NCBI RefSeq assembly: GCF_000714815.1
Contig: NZ_JMIH01000014.1
Coordinates: 186,001-250,000 of the forward strand
Length of the DNA: 64,000 bases
Source: Anditalea andensis
GTDB lineage: Bacteria; Bacteroidota; Bacteroidia; Cytophagales; Cyclobacteriaceae
Reading direction: 5' to 3'
The notes under the pieces were generated by a model, which was not told the DNA's origin, ran no database searches, and saw only the letters and a list, made by a program, of their open reading frames with translations. A program made the position numbers and the translations under genes. This document shows, piece after piece, positions 1 to 7,017 of the stretch (positions within the stretch are counted from its first letter, which is position 1; every line of letters begins with the position of its first letter).

Positions 1-327
1 ATAGCTGATCCCATCTTCCGATGTGGCCAGACCGATCCTAGAGGTATGTCCTCCTATTTCCTTTTCCCCCAATTTTTCTTCAGCTCTGTAAAAAACATGG
101 ATCTTACCGTTTTTTACTATGGCTGCCGGATTGAAGGTCGCCATGGATTCCCATTTTACACTTCTTCGGGACATAGGGTCTTCAAATGCCGTTTCTGCAC
201 GGGGTTCTATTATGGCCTTTTGGTTTTCGGCTCTTTCAAAGGGGCCCATCATCCAGGGTTTCTCCTGTGCATACACCGAGGTGATGGACAGGGCAATGGC
301 TAATATCAGCGTTAATCTTAATTTCAT
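1..327 (-). CDS. GH130 family glycoside phosphorylase/hydrolase (partial, N-terminal 109 residues)
   Basis: The reading frame begins at the ATG at 327 and is still open at the left edge, so only the N-terminus is seen. It starts with a signal peptide (hydrophobic stretch, then SVYAQEK). The mature part contains ATFNPAAIVKNGKIHVFYRA and, further on, GGHTSRIGLATSEDG, which is the first blade of the five-bladed beta-propeller of GH130. GH130 enzymes phosphorolyse or hydrolyse beta-mannosides, mostly manno-oligosaccharides. The signal peptide argues for a periplasmic or exported enzyme. It is the last visible gene of the lacI-susC-susD group, about 80 bases downstream of susD, so it probably processes the glycan that this SusCD pair imports. 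The exact substrate cannot be read from this fragment. Confidence 0.8.
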   Translation of the reverse strand, partial: MKLRLTLILAIALSITSVYAQEKPWMMGPFERAENQKAIIEPRAETAFEDPMSRRSVKWESMATFNPAAIVKNGKIHVFYRAEEKLGEKEIGGHTSRIGLATSEDGISY

Positions 328-410
328 TATACTTTGGATTTATGTGGTCAATAGGACCCACAAAAATATCAGATCTCTGTGGGTCCAAAAAGATAGGTTT
401 GGTTTGATTA

Positions 411-1940
411 TTAATACCCGGGATTTTGGGTGATCTGACCACCTGAGCGGTCTACTTCCTCTTGCGGAATAGGGTAAAGATAATGATGCTGCTGGAAATT
501 TTTCCCCATCGCAGAAAGCACTTCATCGGCCAGATTCCATCTTTTCAGGTCATTGAACCTATGGGATTCAAATCCCAGCTCCACTCTTCTTTCATCAACC
601 AAGGCCTGGAAAGCTTCTGCTTCTCCTAGACCTCTGCCACTATAAGGAGGCAATAAATCCGCTGGAGAAACTGTTCCATCACCATGTGGCGTATTTCTGG
701 CTCTTGCCCGCACTTCATCTATCAGCTGCAGGCCACCTTCTATATTGCCTGACCGTATCAAGGCTTCTGCTTTCCACAGCAATACATCCGCATACCTGAT
801 GTAGATTTTATTACCCGGTGAGTCATCATTGCCTTTAAACTGTCCATTTGTAGTACCCAGTAATTTATTGGGATTTCTTTCCTCTATGTCAATGGTATAA
901 AATAACCTTGGATCATTTTCCTCAAATGCCTGGACAAAACTCTCCGAAGGAGCTACGAACCCCCAGCCCATAAGGGCAGCCAAACCATTTCCCCTGCCGG
1001 GGTTTCTGGCTTCCTGATGGTCATAGGCAAAGATCACTTCATTTTCATTAAATTGCTGGAAAGCATCAAATGAATCAAAGTAATGATTGTTTAAAGCATA
1101 AAAACCGTAACCGTCCAGTTCATTGATCCGCATGATGACGGCATTATAATCTTCTTCGAATAAGGCCACTTTAGCCTGCATAGCCTTGGCTGCGCCTATT
1201 GATACCCGCCAAGGCTCAGCTGGGTTTGAGTATTTGGTCTCGGGTAATAAGTCCACAGCCCTTTCCAGATCCTGCTTTATAAAAGCCCACACTTCTGCCT
1301 TTGGGGCACGGACGGACACCTCATAGGCATCCTCGAAACTTTCCAGCGGAGCGGTGAGCAGAGGAACATCACCAAAATTATTGACCAGATCAAAATAACT
1401 GTAAGCTCTTAAGAACAAAACTTCTCCCAGCAACCTGTCCCTTAATGCCGGTTGAAGATTGATTTCGTTCATGACCTCTTGATTTTCGAGTATGTCAATG
1501 GCAATGTTTGCCCTGGAGATGGCTTCGTAATTATAACTCCACACTCCGTTAAAGGCACCATTGATGGAAGTGAAATTAAAGGCTGCCACCTCATCCATCC
1601 AGGCCTGATCTCCATCGGGATTCCATTTTTTGATCATATCACCTGCTGCGATGTCATAGACTATAAAGTCATTTCTGAGCACCTTGCCACCGGTCCAGTC
1701 CCACTCCCCTATCACATTGAGGGTTTGGGAATAGAGTTGATATACCGAATTTACCGATGAGGTAATAGATTGCTCCGTGGGATCTGTGCTGATTTGGTCC
1801 TGGGTAATCAAGCCTATCGGCTCTCTGTCCATATACCCTTCACAGCTGGCTATTGCCAGCATGCCGGAAAGGATACCCATTTTTATACTATATCGCATGG
1901 CTTTATATTTTGAGTTTGAAAGTGATTTTTCAGTCATCAT
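411..1940 (-). CDS. SusD/RagB family nutrient-binding outer-membrane lipoprotein
   Basis: Surface lipoprotein that caps the SusC channel and binds glycan for TonB-dependent import. An ATG lies directly after the susC stop codon. A second ATG 14 codons downstream (MRYSIKMG) gives a more usual signal peptide ending in LAIASC, a lipobox with Cys33 counted from the first Met. The SusD fold is shown by the N-terminal TPR-like region (AYSYFDLVNNFGDVPLLTAP near residues 180-200) and the C-terminal block with YIRYADVLLWKAEALIRSG followed by DERRVELGFESHRFNDLKRW, both hallmarks of RagB/SusD. At 509 residues it has normal length. It is co-transcribed with susC and the GH130 gene. Confidence 0.95.
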   Translation of the reverse strand: MMTEKSLSNSKYKAMRYSIKMGILSGMLAIASCEGYMDREPIGLITQDQISTDPTEQSITSSVNSVYQLYSQTLNVIGEWDWTGGKVLRNDFIVYDIAAGDMIKKWNPDGDQAWMDEVAAFNFTSINGAFNGVWSYNYEAISRANIAIDILENQEVMNEINLQPALRDRLLGEVLFLRAYSYFDLVNNFGDVPLLTAPLESFEDAYEVSVRAPKAEVWAFIKQDLERAVDLLPETKYSNPAEPWRVSIGAAKAMQAKVALFEEDYNAVIMRINELDGYGFYALNNHYFDSFDAFQQFNENEVIFAYDHQEARNPGRGNGLAALMGWGFVAPSESFVQAFEENDPRLFYTIDIEERNPNKLLGTTNGQFKGNDDSPGNKIYIRYADVLLWKAEALIRSGNIEGGLQLIDEVRARARNTPHGDGTVSPADLLPPYSGRGLGEAEAFQALVDERRVELGFESHRFNDLKRWNLADEVLSAMGKNFQQHHYLYPIPQEEVDRSGGQITQNPGY

Positions 1941-4900
1941 TTAAAAGGTTACATTTACCCCCATCAAATAAGTCCTGGCTTGGGGATAAGTACCCATATC
2001 CATCAGTGCGGTAGATTCCGGATCCAGTCCGGTATATTGAGTAAAAGTCAATAAGTTTTGCCCAGATAAATAAAACCTGATGTTACTGTTACCAGTCAGC
2101 CGGTTTGGCTGAAGTGAATAGCCCACCTCTAAGTTCTTTAATCGAAAATAAGAAGCATCTTCCACGAAGATATCCGACACCCGGCTGCTGCCGTTGTCCG
2201 TAAAGCTTACTCTGGGGATGGTATTGGTAGAACCTTCTCCATCCCAACTGCCCAATACCCTTTCTGTATAATTGAACGGCCGTGTATCATAGTCAATGAT
2301 TTTTTTCAGCTCATTGTACCTATCCACACCTTCCACCCCCTGGAAGAGTATGTTAAAGTCAAAGCTGCCGTAGTTTCCGCCAAAGGTCAAACCATATGAC
2401 AATCTCGGATTGGGATTGCCGATGAAATCACGGTCATTGTCATTGATCACCCCGTTGCCATCCAGATCGGCAAACTTTATGTCTCCTGGTCGCTGAGGTG
2501 GATTGAGGGTTCCGCTCAGGTGATTGCTTATTTCTTCCTGATTCTGATAGATGCCTTCCTGTACAAACCCATAGTAGGCATTCAAGGGTTGTCCACTTTG
2601 GATTCTACTTACCGGTCCGGTGATATAGGGCAGGTTTGGATGTAAGTTGTCTACCTGATTGCGGAGGGTAGCCATATTACCATTGATGAAATATTTAAAT
2701 GCATGATCATTGTTTCTATAGACCACTGCCAGTTCCAGACCTCTGTTGGTCACCTGTCCGGCATTCACAAATGTGGGAGATACGTCACCCACCACCTGCG
2801 GCAGAGAAATCGGTAATAAAATGTCAGATGTCACTTTCTGGAAATAATCCATACTAACAAACAGTTTATTTCTGTACAGACCAAGGTCAAATCCTATATT
2901 GGCCTGGGTAGTAGTCTCCCACCTGAGGTCAGGATTTCCATATCGGGAAATAAGATAGCGGTCCGCATCTCTGGTGAATAGGGTCATATAAGCATAATTG
3001 GGAATTTCCTGGTTTCCCTGCTGACCCCAGCTACCGCGCAGCTTCAATTCGGTCAGCACATCGCTGGAACTTAAAAAGCTCTCTTCAGAAATCATCCAAC
3101 CGGCAGATACCGCTGGGAAAAATCCCCACTTATTGTTTTCCGCAAACCTGGAAGATGCATCCGCCCTAAGTGTGGCAGAAACCATATACCGGTCACGATT
3201 CACATAAGTAGCTGCTCCGAAGTAGGAAAATAAAGCCCATTCTTCAGCCAAGCCCCCATTCCACAGATCCCTCTCCGTACCGCCAAAATCCAGATGCCTG
3301 AAATTGGGTGAAGTGAAATCAAACCTCATACGCGAGGCATTCATAAAGGAGGAATTATAGGTGATAAACTCTGTTCCCACCACTGCATTGAACTGATGGA
3401 CACCTATGGTTTTTTCATAATTCACGGTATTGTTCCAGGTGAAGGTGATCTGCTGGCCCCTGGACTCCGTCAGACTGTTTGGCCTGTTTTGTCTGCCCTG
3501 ACCTCGGTCCACTTCTGCGCCTCCCCCATCATCATCACCAAAGTTGGGTGAGAATGCTTTGTTATGGAAGAAATTCACATCTGCTCCAAAATTTGACCTA
3601 AACCTCAAACTGCCATCCTGAAGGATATTATATTCTCCATATATATTACCAAATGTCTTAAAATTGGATAATTTATCATCTGTAAAATGGGCCAAAGCAA
3701 TAGGGTTTTGGCTAAATTCATATTTACCGCTTTCATAATCGTTAGGCGCACGGTAAAAAGGTAAATCTGTGTATGGGTTTCCCGGTGTATAAGTAGGATC
3801 TGAAGGATCCTTGTAGACAGGAATGATCGGCGGCCTCAAGAATGCATGGCGGATGATCCCCGGTGCATCACCACTGGAAGACATCCTGTCCTGGCTGGTG
3901 TAGGATATTTGAAGATTGGTACCGATGGTAATCCTGTCGTGAATATCCGAGGAAACATTCGTTCTAAGATTGAAACGCTGAAATTTATCATTGTCCGACA
4001 CCACGATCCCGTCCTGTGAATAGTATCCCGCAGAAACAAGGTACCTGGTCTTATCATTGCCGCCCTGACTGGAAAGCTGAAGGTTGTGCGTCTGTCCCAG
4101 TTCAAACAGCTCATCGAGCCAGTTGGTATCTGCGAAATCCTGTCGGTTCATATCCGCATTATAGGGATTGGTTCCTGCATAACCAGCATTGTTCCAGGCA
4201 CGCTGTACGGTATTCATGTATTCGTTGGCATTGAGCATCCTGGGAAGATTGGCTACTTTTTGGATACCGCCAAAGTAATTGATGTTTAACCCTTCATCCT
4301 TTTTGCCGCTCTTGGTAGTAAGGACCACTACCCCTGCCGAGGCCCTGGATCCATAGATAGAGGTGGCAGCTGCATCTTTCAACACCGTCATAGATTCGAT
4401 ATCCGCAGGATTTAGGAAGGCGATCTCTCTGGTCGGAATGCCATCCACGATATACAGCGGATTGTTATTACCGATCGTACCTGCACCCCTGATCCGGATT
4501 TCGATCTCATCACCCGGAGCACCGGTACTTTGGGTTACCTGCACCCCAGCTACCTGACCCTGTAAGGCCTGGGTCAAAATAGGTACTCTCCTCGCTTCCA
4601 GCGCTTCCACATCTACTGAAGCCACCGCACCGGAAATGGTAGCACCTTTCTGTGACCTATAGCCCACCACTATGGCTTCTCCCAGTTCGGAAACACTCTC
4701 GCTAAGCGTGATATCAACCACATTACGGTTGGCTACCTGTACCTCGCGGGTGGCAAAGCCAATGAAAGATATAACCAGCGTAGCGTTAGCGTTGCGCAGC
4801 TCCAGGATATAGTTACCGTCAAGATCTGTGACGGTGCCGTTATTGGTTCCTTTCTCCAGGATGGACACCCCGGGCAGAGGCTCACCATCCGACTCACTGA

Positions 4901-5033
4901 TAATCGTACCGGTCACTGTAAACTGCTGCCTTTGCTCCTGTGGAAAAGGGTCAGCTGCCAGGATGCCGGGACTCATCATCCCAAAAAGGGACGATAGGAT
5001 TAAGCATTTCCGTAAAAATCTGTAAGGATTCAT
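1941..5033 (-). CDS. SusC/RagA family TonB-linked outer-membrane transporter
   Basis: TonB-dependent channel for oligosaccharides, 1030 residues, normal for SusC. In order: signal peptide (to about residue 27), a carboxypeptidase-regulatory-like beta-sandwich (GTIISESDGEPLPGVSILEK), the plug domain (ALQGQVAGVQVTQSTGAPGD, then NNPLYIVDGIP and SVLKDAAATSIYGSRA, all SusC signatures), and a long beta-barrel ending in GVNVTF with a terminal aromatic residue. Its stop codon abuts the susD start. The promoter and paired operators between 5072 and 5192 indicate control by the adjacent LacI-type repressor. Confidence 0.97.
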   Translation of the reverse strand: MNPYRFLRKCLILSSLFGMMSPGILAADPFPQEQRQQFTVTGTIISESDGEPLPGVSILEKGTNNGTVTDLDGNYILELRNANATLVISFIGFATREVQVANRNVVDITLSESVSELGEAIVVGYRSQKGATISGAVASVDVEALEARRVPILTQALQGQVAGVQVTQSTGAPGDEIEIRIRGAGTIGNNNPLYIVDGIPTREIAFLNPADIESMTVLKDAAATSIYGSRASAGVVVLTTKSGKKDEGLNINYFGGIQKVANLPRMLNANEYMNTVQRAWNNAGYAGTNPYNADMNRQDFADTNWLDELFELGQTHNLQLSSQGGNDKTRYLVSAGYYSQDGIVVSDNDKFQRFNLRTNVSSDIHDRITIGTNLQISYTSQDRMSSSGDAPGIIRHAFLRPPIIPVYKDPSDPTYTPGNPYTDLPFYRAPNDYESGKYEFSQNPIALAHFTDDKLSNFKTFGNIYGEYNILQDGSLRFRSNFGADVNFFHNKAFSPNFGDDDGGGAEVDRGQGRQNRPNSLTESRGQQITFTWNNTVNYEKTIGVHQFNAVVGTEFITYNSSFMNASRMRFDFTSPNFRHLDFGGTERDLWNGGLAEEWALFSYFGAATYVNRDRYMVSATLRADASSRFAENNKWGFFPAVSAGWMISEESFLSSSDVLTELKLRGSWGQQGNQEIPNYAYMTLFTRDADRYLISRYGNPDLRWETTTQANIGFDLGLYRNKLFVSMDYFQKVTSDILLPISLPQVVGDVSPTFVNAGQVTNRGLELAVVYRNNDHAFKYFINGNMATLRNQVDNLHPNLPYITGPVSRIQSGQPLNAYYGFVQEGIYQNQEEISNHLSGTLNPPQRPGDIKFADLDGNGVINDNDRDFIGNPNPRLSYGLTFGGNYGSFDFNILFQGVEGVDRYNELKKIIDYDTRPFNYTERVLGSWDGEGSTNTIPRVSFTDNGSSRVSDIFVEDASYFRLKNLEVGYSLQPNRLTGNSNIRFYLSGQNLLTFTQYTGLDPESTALMDMGTYPQARTYLMGVNVTF

Positions 5034-5071
5034 AGACTAATTATTTTGGGTTATAAGGATTATAGGTGAAT

Positions 5072-5091
5072 TTAGTAAAACGTTTTACTAA
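5072..5091. promoter_or_regulatory. LacI-type operator 1 (susC-proximal)
   Basis: A perfect 20-base palindrome, TTAGTAAAACGTTTTACTAA, with the central CG typical of LacI/GalR operators. It lies 38 bases before the susC start and shares its 16-base core with the second site at 5141-5156. The adjacent lacI-type gene makes it the obvious ligand (inference). Confidence 0.8.
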
Positions 5092-5104
5092 TCTTACTAA
5101 ATAA

Positions 5105-5125
5105 ATGCCTTTCTCTGAAAGGCAT
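5105..5125. promoter_or_regulatory. Hairpin centred exactly between the two operators
   Basis: ATGCCTTTC, three bases, GAAAGGCAT: a perfect 9-bp inverted repeat. Its centre (5115) is the exact midpoint of the two operator centres (5081.5 and 5148.5). It would lie in the susC leader RNA if transcription starts near 5150, so it could act as an RNA hairpin, or as DNA bound by a second protein. The role is unknown. Confidence 0.55.
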
Positions 5126-5140
5126 GGACATTTATTTTTT

Positions 5141-5156
5141 AGTAAAACGTTTTACT
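5141..5156. promoter_or_regulatory. LacI-type operator 2 (overlapping the susC transcription start)
   Basis: A perfect 16-base palindrome, AGTAAAACGTTTTACT, identical to the core of the site at 5072-5091. It begins four bases after the -7 element of the susC promoter, so a bound repressor would cover the transcription start. Centre-to-centre distance to the other site is 67 bases, which would suit looping by a tetramer or two dimers (inference). Confidence 0.8.
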
Positions 5157-5160
5157 TCAT

Positions 5161-5192
5161 CAAACTTACCTGAATATTTTAACAATGCAAAA
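5161..5192 (-). promoter_or_regulatory. susC promoter, Bacteroidota -33/-7 type
   Basis: On the minus strand: TTTTG (5192-5188), a 19-base spacer, then TAAGTTTG (5168-5161). This matches the Bacteroidota consensus TTTG ... TAnnTTTG exactly. Transcription would start within operator 2. The -33 element is also the left half of the palindrome TGCAAAATATTTTGCA at 5186-5201, a possible further protein-binding site. Confidence 0.75.
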
Positions 5193-5234
5193 TATTTTGC
5201 AACAAATAAAATAGCTGTTAAATTCTTACAATAA

Positions 5235-6245
5235 TTATTTTTCGGTAGAAGCTCGTGGGATGAGTGTTCCCTTAAGGGACTTTTTAACTTCGAAAGGATC
5301 TACTCCTATTTCTAAAAGCTTGAGAGTGCCTTTGATCAGCTCCTTTGCAAGAGCGGATACCGGCTGGGAAATGACGCTGATGGATGGTGAGTGAAGCTCA
5401 AACAGTTCCCTGTCATCAAAAGTGGCCACTCCAAGTTCGGCAGGGATCAGGATATTTTTGGCTTTCAGCACCCTAAGCCCTGCTATTGCCAGGCTGTTGG
5501 TAGCAAACAGGAGTGCATCCAGTTCCGGATGCTGGTCCAAAAAATCTTCCAATTGCTTATTGCCCACACCTTTGCCAACTGAGTTGAATTTAATCAGGAC
5601 TGATTTCGGTACAGGAACAGATTCCCGATAGCCTTTCAGTCTATCTTCCATAGGTGAAAGTTTAGATTTCAGCCCTACAAAGCCGATGTTCTTAAAACCT
5701 TTGCTTTTCAAAAATTCCACTGCTGCTTTTGTACTAACTACATTATCCAGCACTACATAGTGGTGATCCATTCTATGGTAATACCGATCAAAAAGTACCA
5801 CCGGCTTTCCTTCAGCGATCAGTGTTCTGGTCTCCTCTTCGAAATCTTCCGGCGGGGTAATGATGAAAGCATCTACCTCCTTATCCTTAAAAAGGTCCAG
5901 GAGTTCGAGTGCCCTTTCTTTTTTATTCTCCGTGCTGCAGTAGATGATCCTATATCCATGCTTAAAAGCCAGCCCTTCCATTTCCTTGGCCACAGTGGAG
6001 AAGAAAGGATCCGAAATATCCTCGGCCATAAAAACAATGGTCTGTGACTTACCTGTTCTAAGGCTCTGGGCGGAAGAATTGGGCCGGTAACCTACTTTCT
6101 CAATATAATCCTCAATCTTTTTGATGACCTTTTCACTGATCCTGTTTTTTGCCTTCCCATTGATGACAAATGAAATAGTAGTGATAGACACCCCTAATTC
6201 CTTTGCTATATCCTTAATAGAGACTTTCTGCTTTTCCCGCTTCAT
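5235..6245 (-). CDS. LacI/GalR family transcriptional regulator
   Basis: Start chosen at MKREKQKVSIKDIAKELGVS, which puts the DNA-binding helix-turn-helix at the N-terminus as the family requires. The open frame extends 31 codons further upstream without family resemblance. Seen: the HTH (SIKDIAKELGVSITTISFVI), the hinge helix region (GYRPNSSAQSLRTGKSQTI), then a periplasmic-binding-protein-like effector domain (DISDPFFSTVAKEMEG; LDALLFATNSLAIAGLRVLK; LGVATFDD). About 336 residues, the usual LacI length. It precedes susC in the same orientation with the two operators in between, so it likely represses the PUL until a sugar derived from the imported glycan binds. Confidence 0.93.
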   Translation of the reverse strand: MKREKQKVSIKDIAKELGVSITTISFVINGKAKNRISEKVIKKIEDYIEKVGYRPNSSAQSLRTGKSQTIVFMAEDISDPFFSTVAKEMEGLAFKHGYRIIYCSTENKKERALELLDLFKDKEVDAFIITPPEDFEEETRTLIAEGKPVVLFDRYYHRMDHHYVVLDNVVSTKAAVEFLKSKGFKNIGFVGLKSKLSPMEDRLKGYRESVPVPKSVLIKFNSVGKGVGNKQLEDFLDQHPELDALLFATNSLAIAGLRVLKAKNILIPAELGVATFDDRELFELHSPSISVISQPVSALAKELIKGTLKLLEIGVDPFEVKKSLKGTLIPRASTEK

Positions 6246-6360
6246 GCACAAATCTAAAATTAAAACCTTAATGATTGATGCATCATCTGATTTTTTAAGT
6301 TTGATTAAATGTAGGCAAATATGTTTTAACATCACCATTGGATTGAATCCTAAAGCTTAG

Positions 6361-6640
6361 GGATTAGACTTTAGTCGGCTGGCTTCTGGGGTGGCCCCCA
6401 GGCCCCCAATAACCATGAAGGTGGGAGCTGTGAGGCGGCTGATGCAATAGAGTATGAGACCAACGAAACGAAGGGAAGAGGCCGCAGATGGGAAAAGCCG
6501 TGAGGAAGAGCATGGAGCGAAAAACACATAACATGCTACGCCTGGAGGGGCAGTTTACGGTCTGGTGCAGCTTTGCCGAATGACGAAGCAAAACACCGCT
6601 TAACCTGCGCTAGTAATTTATGCCGTAAGGCGTTTATGCA
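6361..6640. other. GC-rich structured island without a credible gene
   Basis: About 280 bases clearly richer in G and C than either neighbour. No frame gives a recognisable protein. It is full of small inverted repeats: CTGGGG/CCCCAG at the left end, GCATG/CATGC near 6510-6540, a nested GGTG..TTTGC/GCAAA..CACC arm near 6570-6600, and GCC TTAC GGC near 6620-6630 on the minus strand. It adjoins a toxin relic. It could be a mobile-element remnant, a dispersed intergenic repeat or a structured RNA. I do not recognise it. Confidence 0.4.
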
Positions 6641-6917
6641 GATTTCCTCTTGGGTCGGGAGATATGGTATCCTTTCATCTTTTTCGGACCATGCCCCTTA
6701 TCTAAAAAATCCGTATGTCCACGTATACGTCTTCTATCAGGTAAATAGTCTTAAAATCACCTTCCATTAATCTTCTTTGCCCGTTTATCAGATGCTCCGG
6801 ATATTCTTCATATTGACCTATATGGGGGTCGGTGGACAGGCTGTCTACCTTATTCAGCAATTGGGTTCCGATCTCCAATGCTTTTTCTAATGATACCACT
6901 GAAACTATATATACCTT
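6634..6917 (-). pseudogene. RelE/ParE-family toxin remnant (frameshifted, N-terminally truncated)
   Basis: The minus-strand frame from 6917 to 6702 reads SLEKALEIGTQLLNKVDSL, then a HIGQYEEYPEHLINGQRRL segment and GDFKTIYLIEDVYVDI. This is the central part of the RelE/ParE type II toxin fold (conserved glycine, GQ..RRL.EG.YK.IY pattern). After VYVDI the frame hits a stop, but a one-base shift continues as TDFLDKGHGPKKMK, matching the usual DxFDTRxNPxKM tail, to a stop at 6634. The N-terminal third and any antitoxin gene are missing. I infer a dead toxin-antitoxin locus. The only possible start in the residual frame is a GTG at 6899. Confidence 0.6.
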
Positions 6918-7017
6918 TTATACCTCTCCGCTATAAATATGACCATTATACTGGTAATCTATTGCAGAACCATCATATTTGCACCATATTTATCGCACGT
7001 CATCCGGTTAAATTAAG

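Noticed and set aside
6590-6640. Integron attC-like motif (GCTTAAC on the plus strand, GTTAAGC on the minus strand) in the GC-rich island
   Set aside because: No matching second core site with the right spacing and complementarity was found, and no integrase gene is present.
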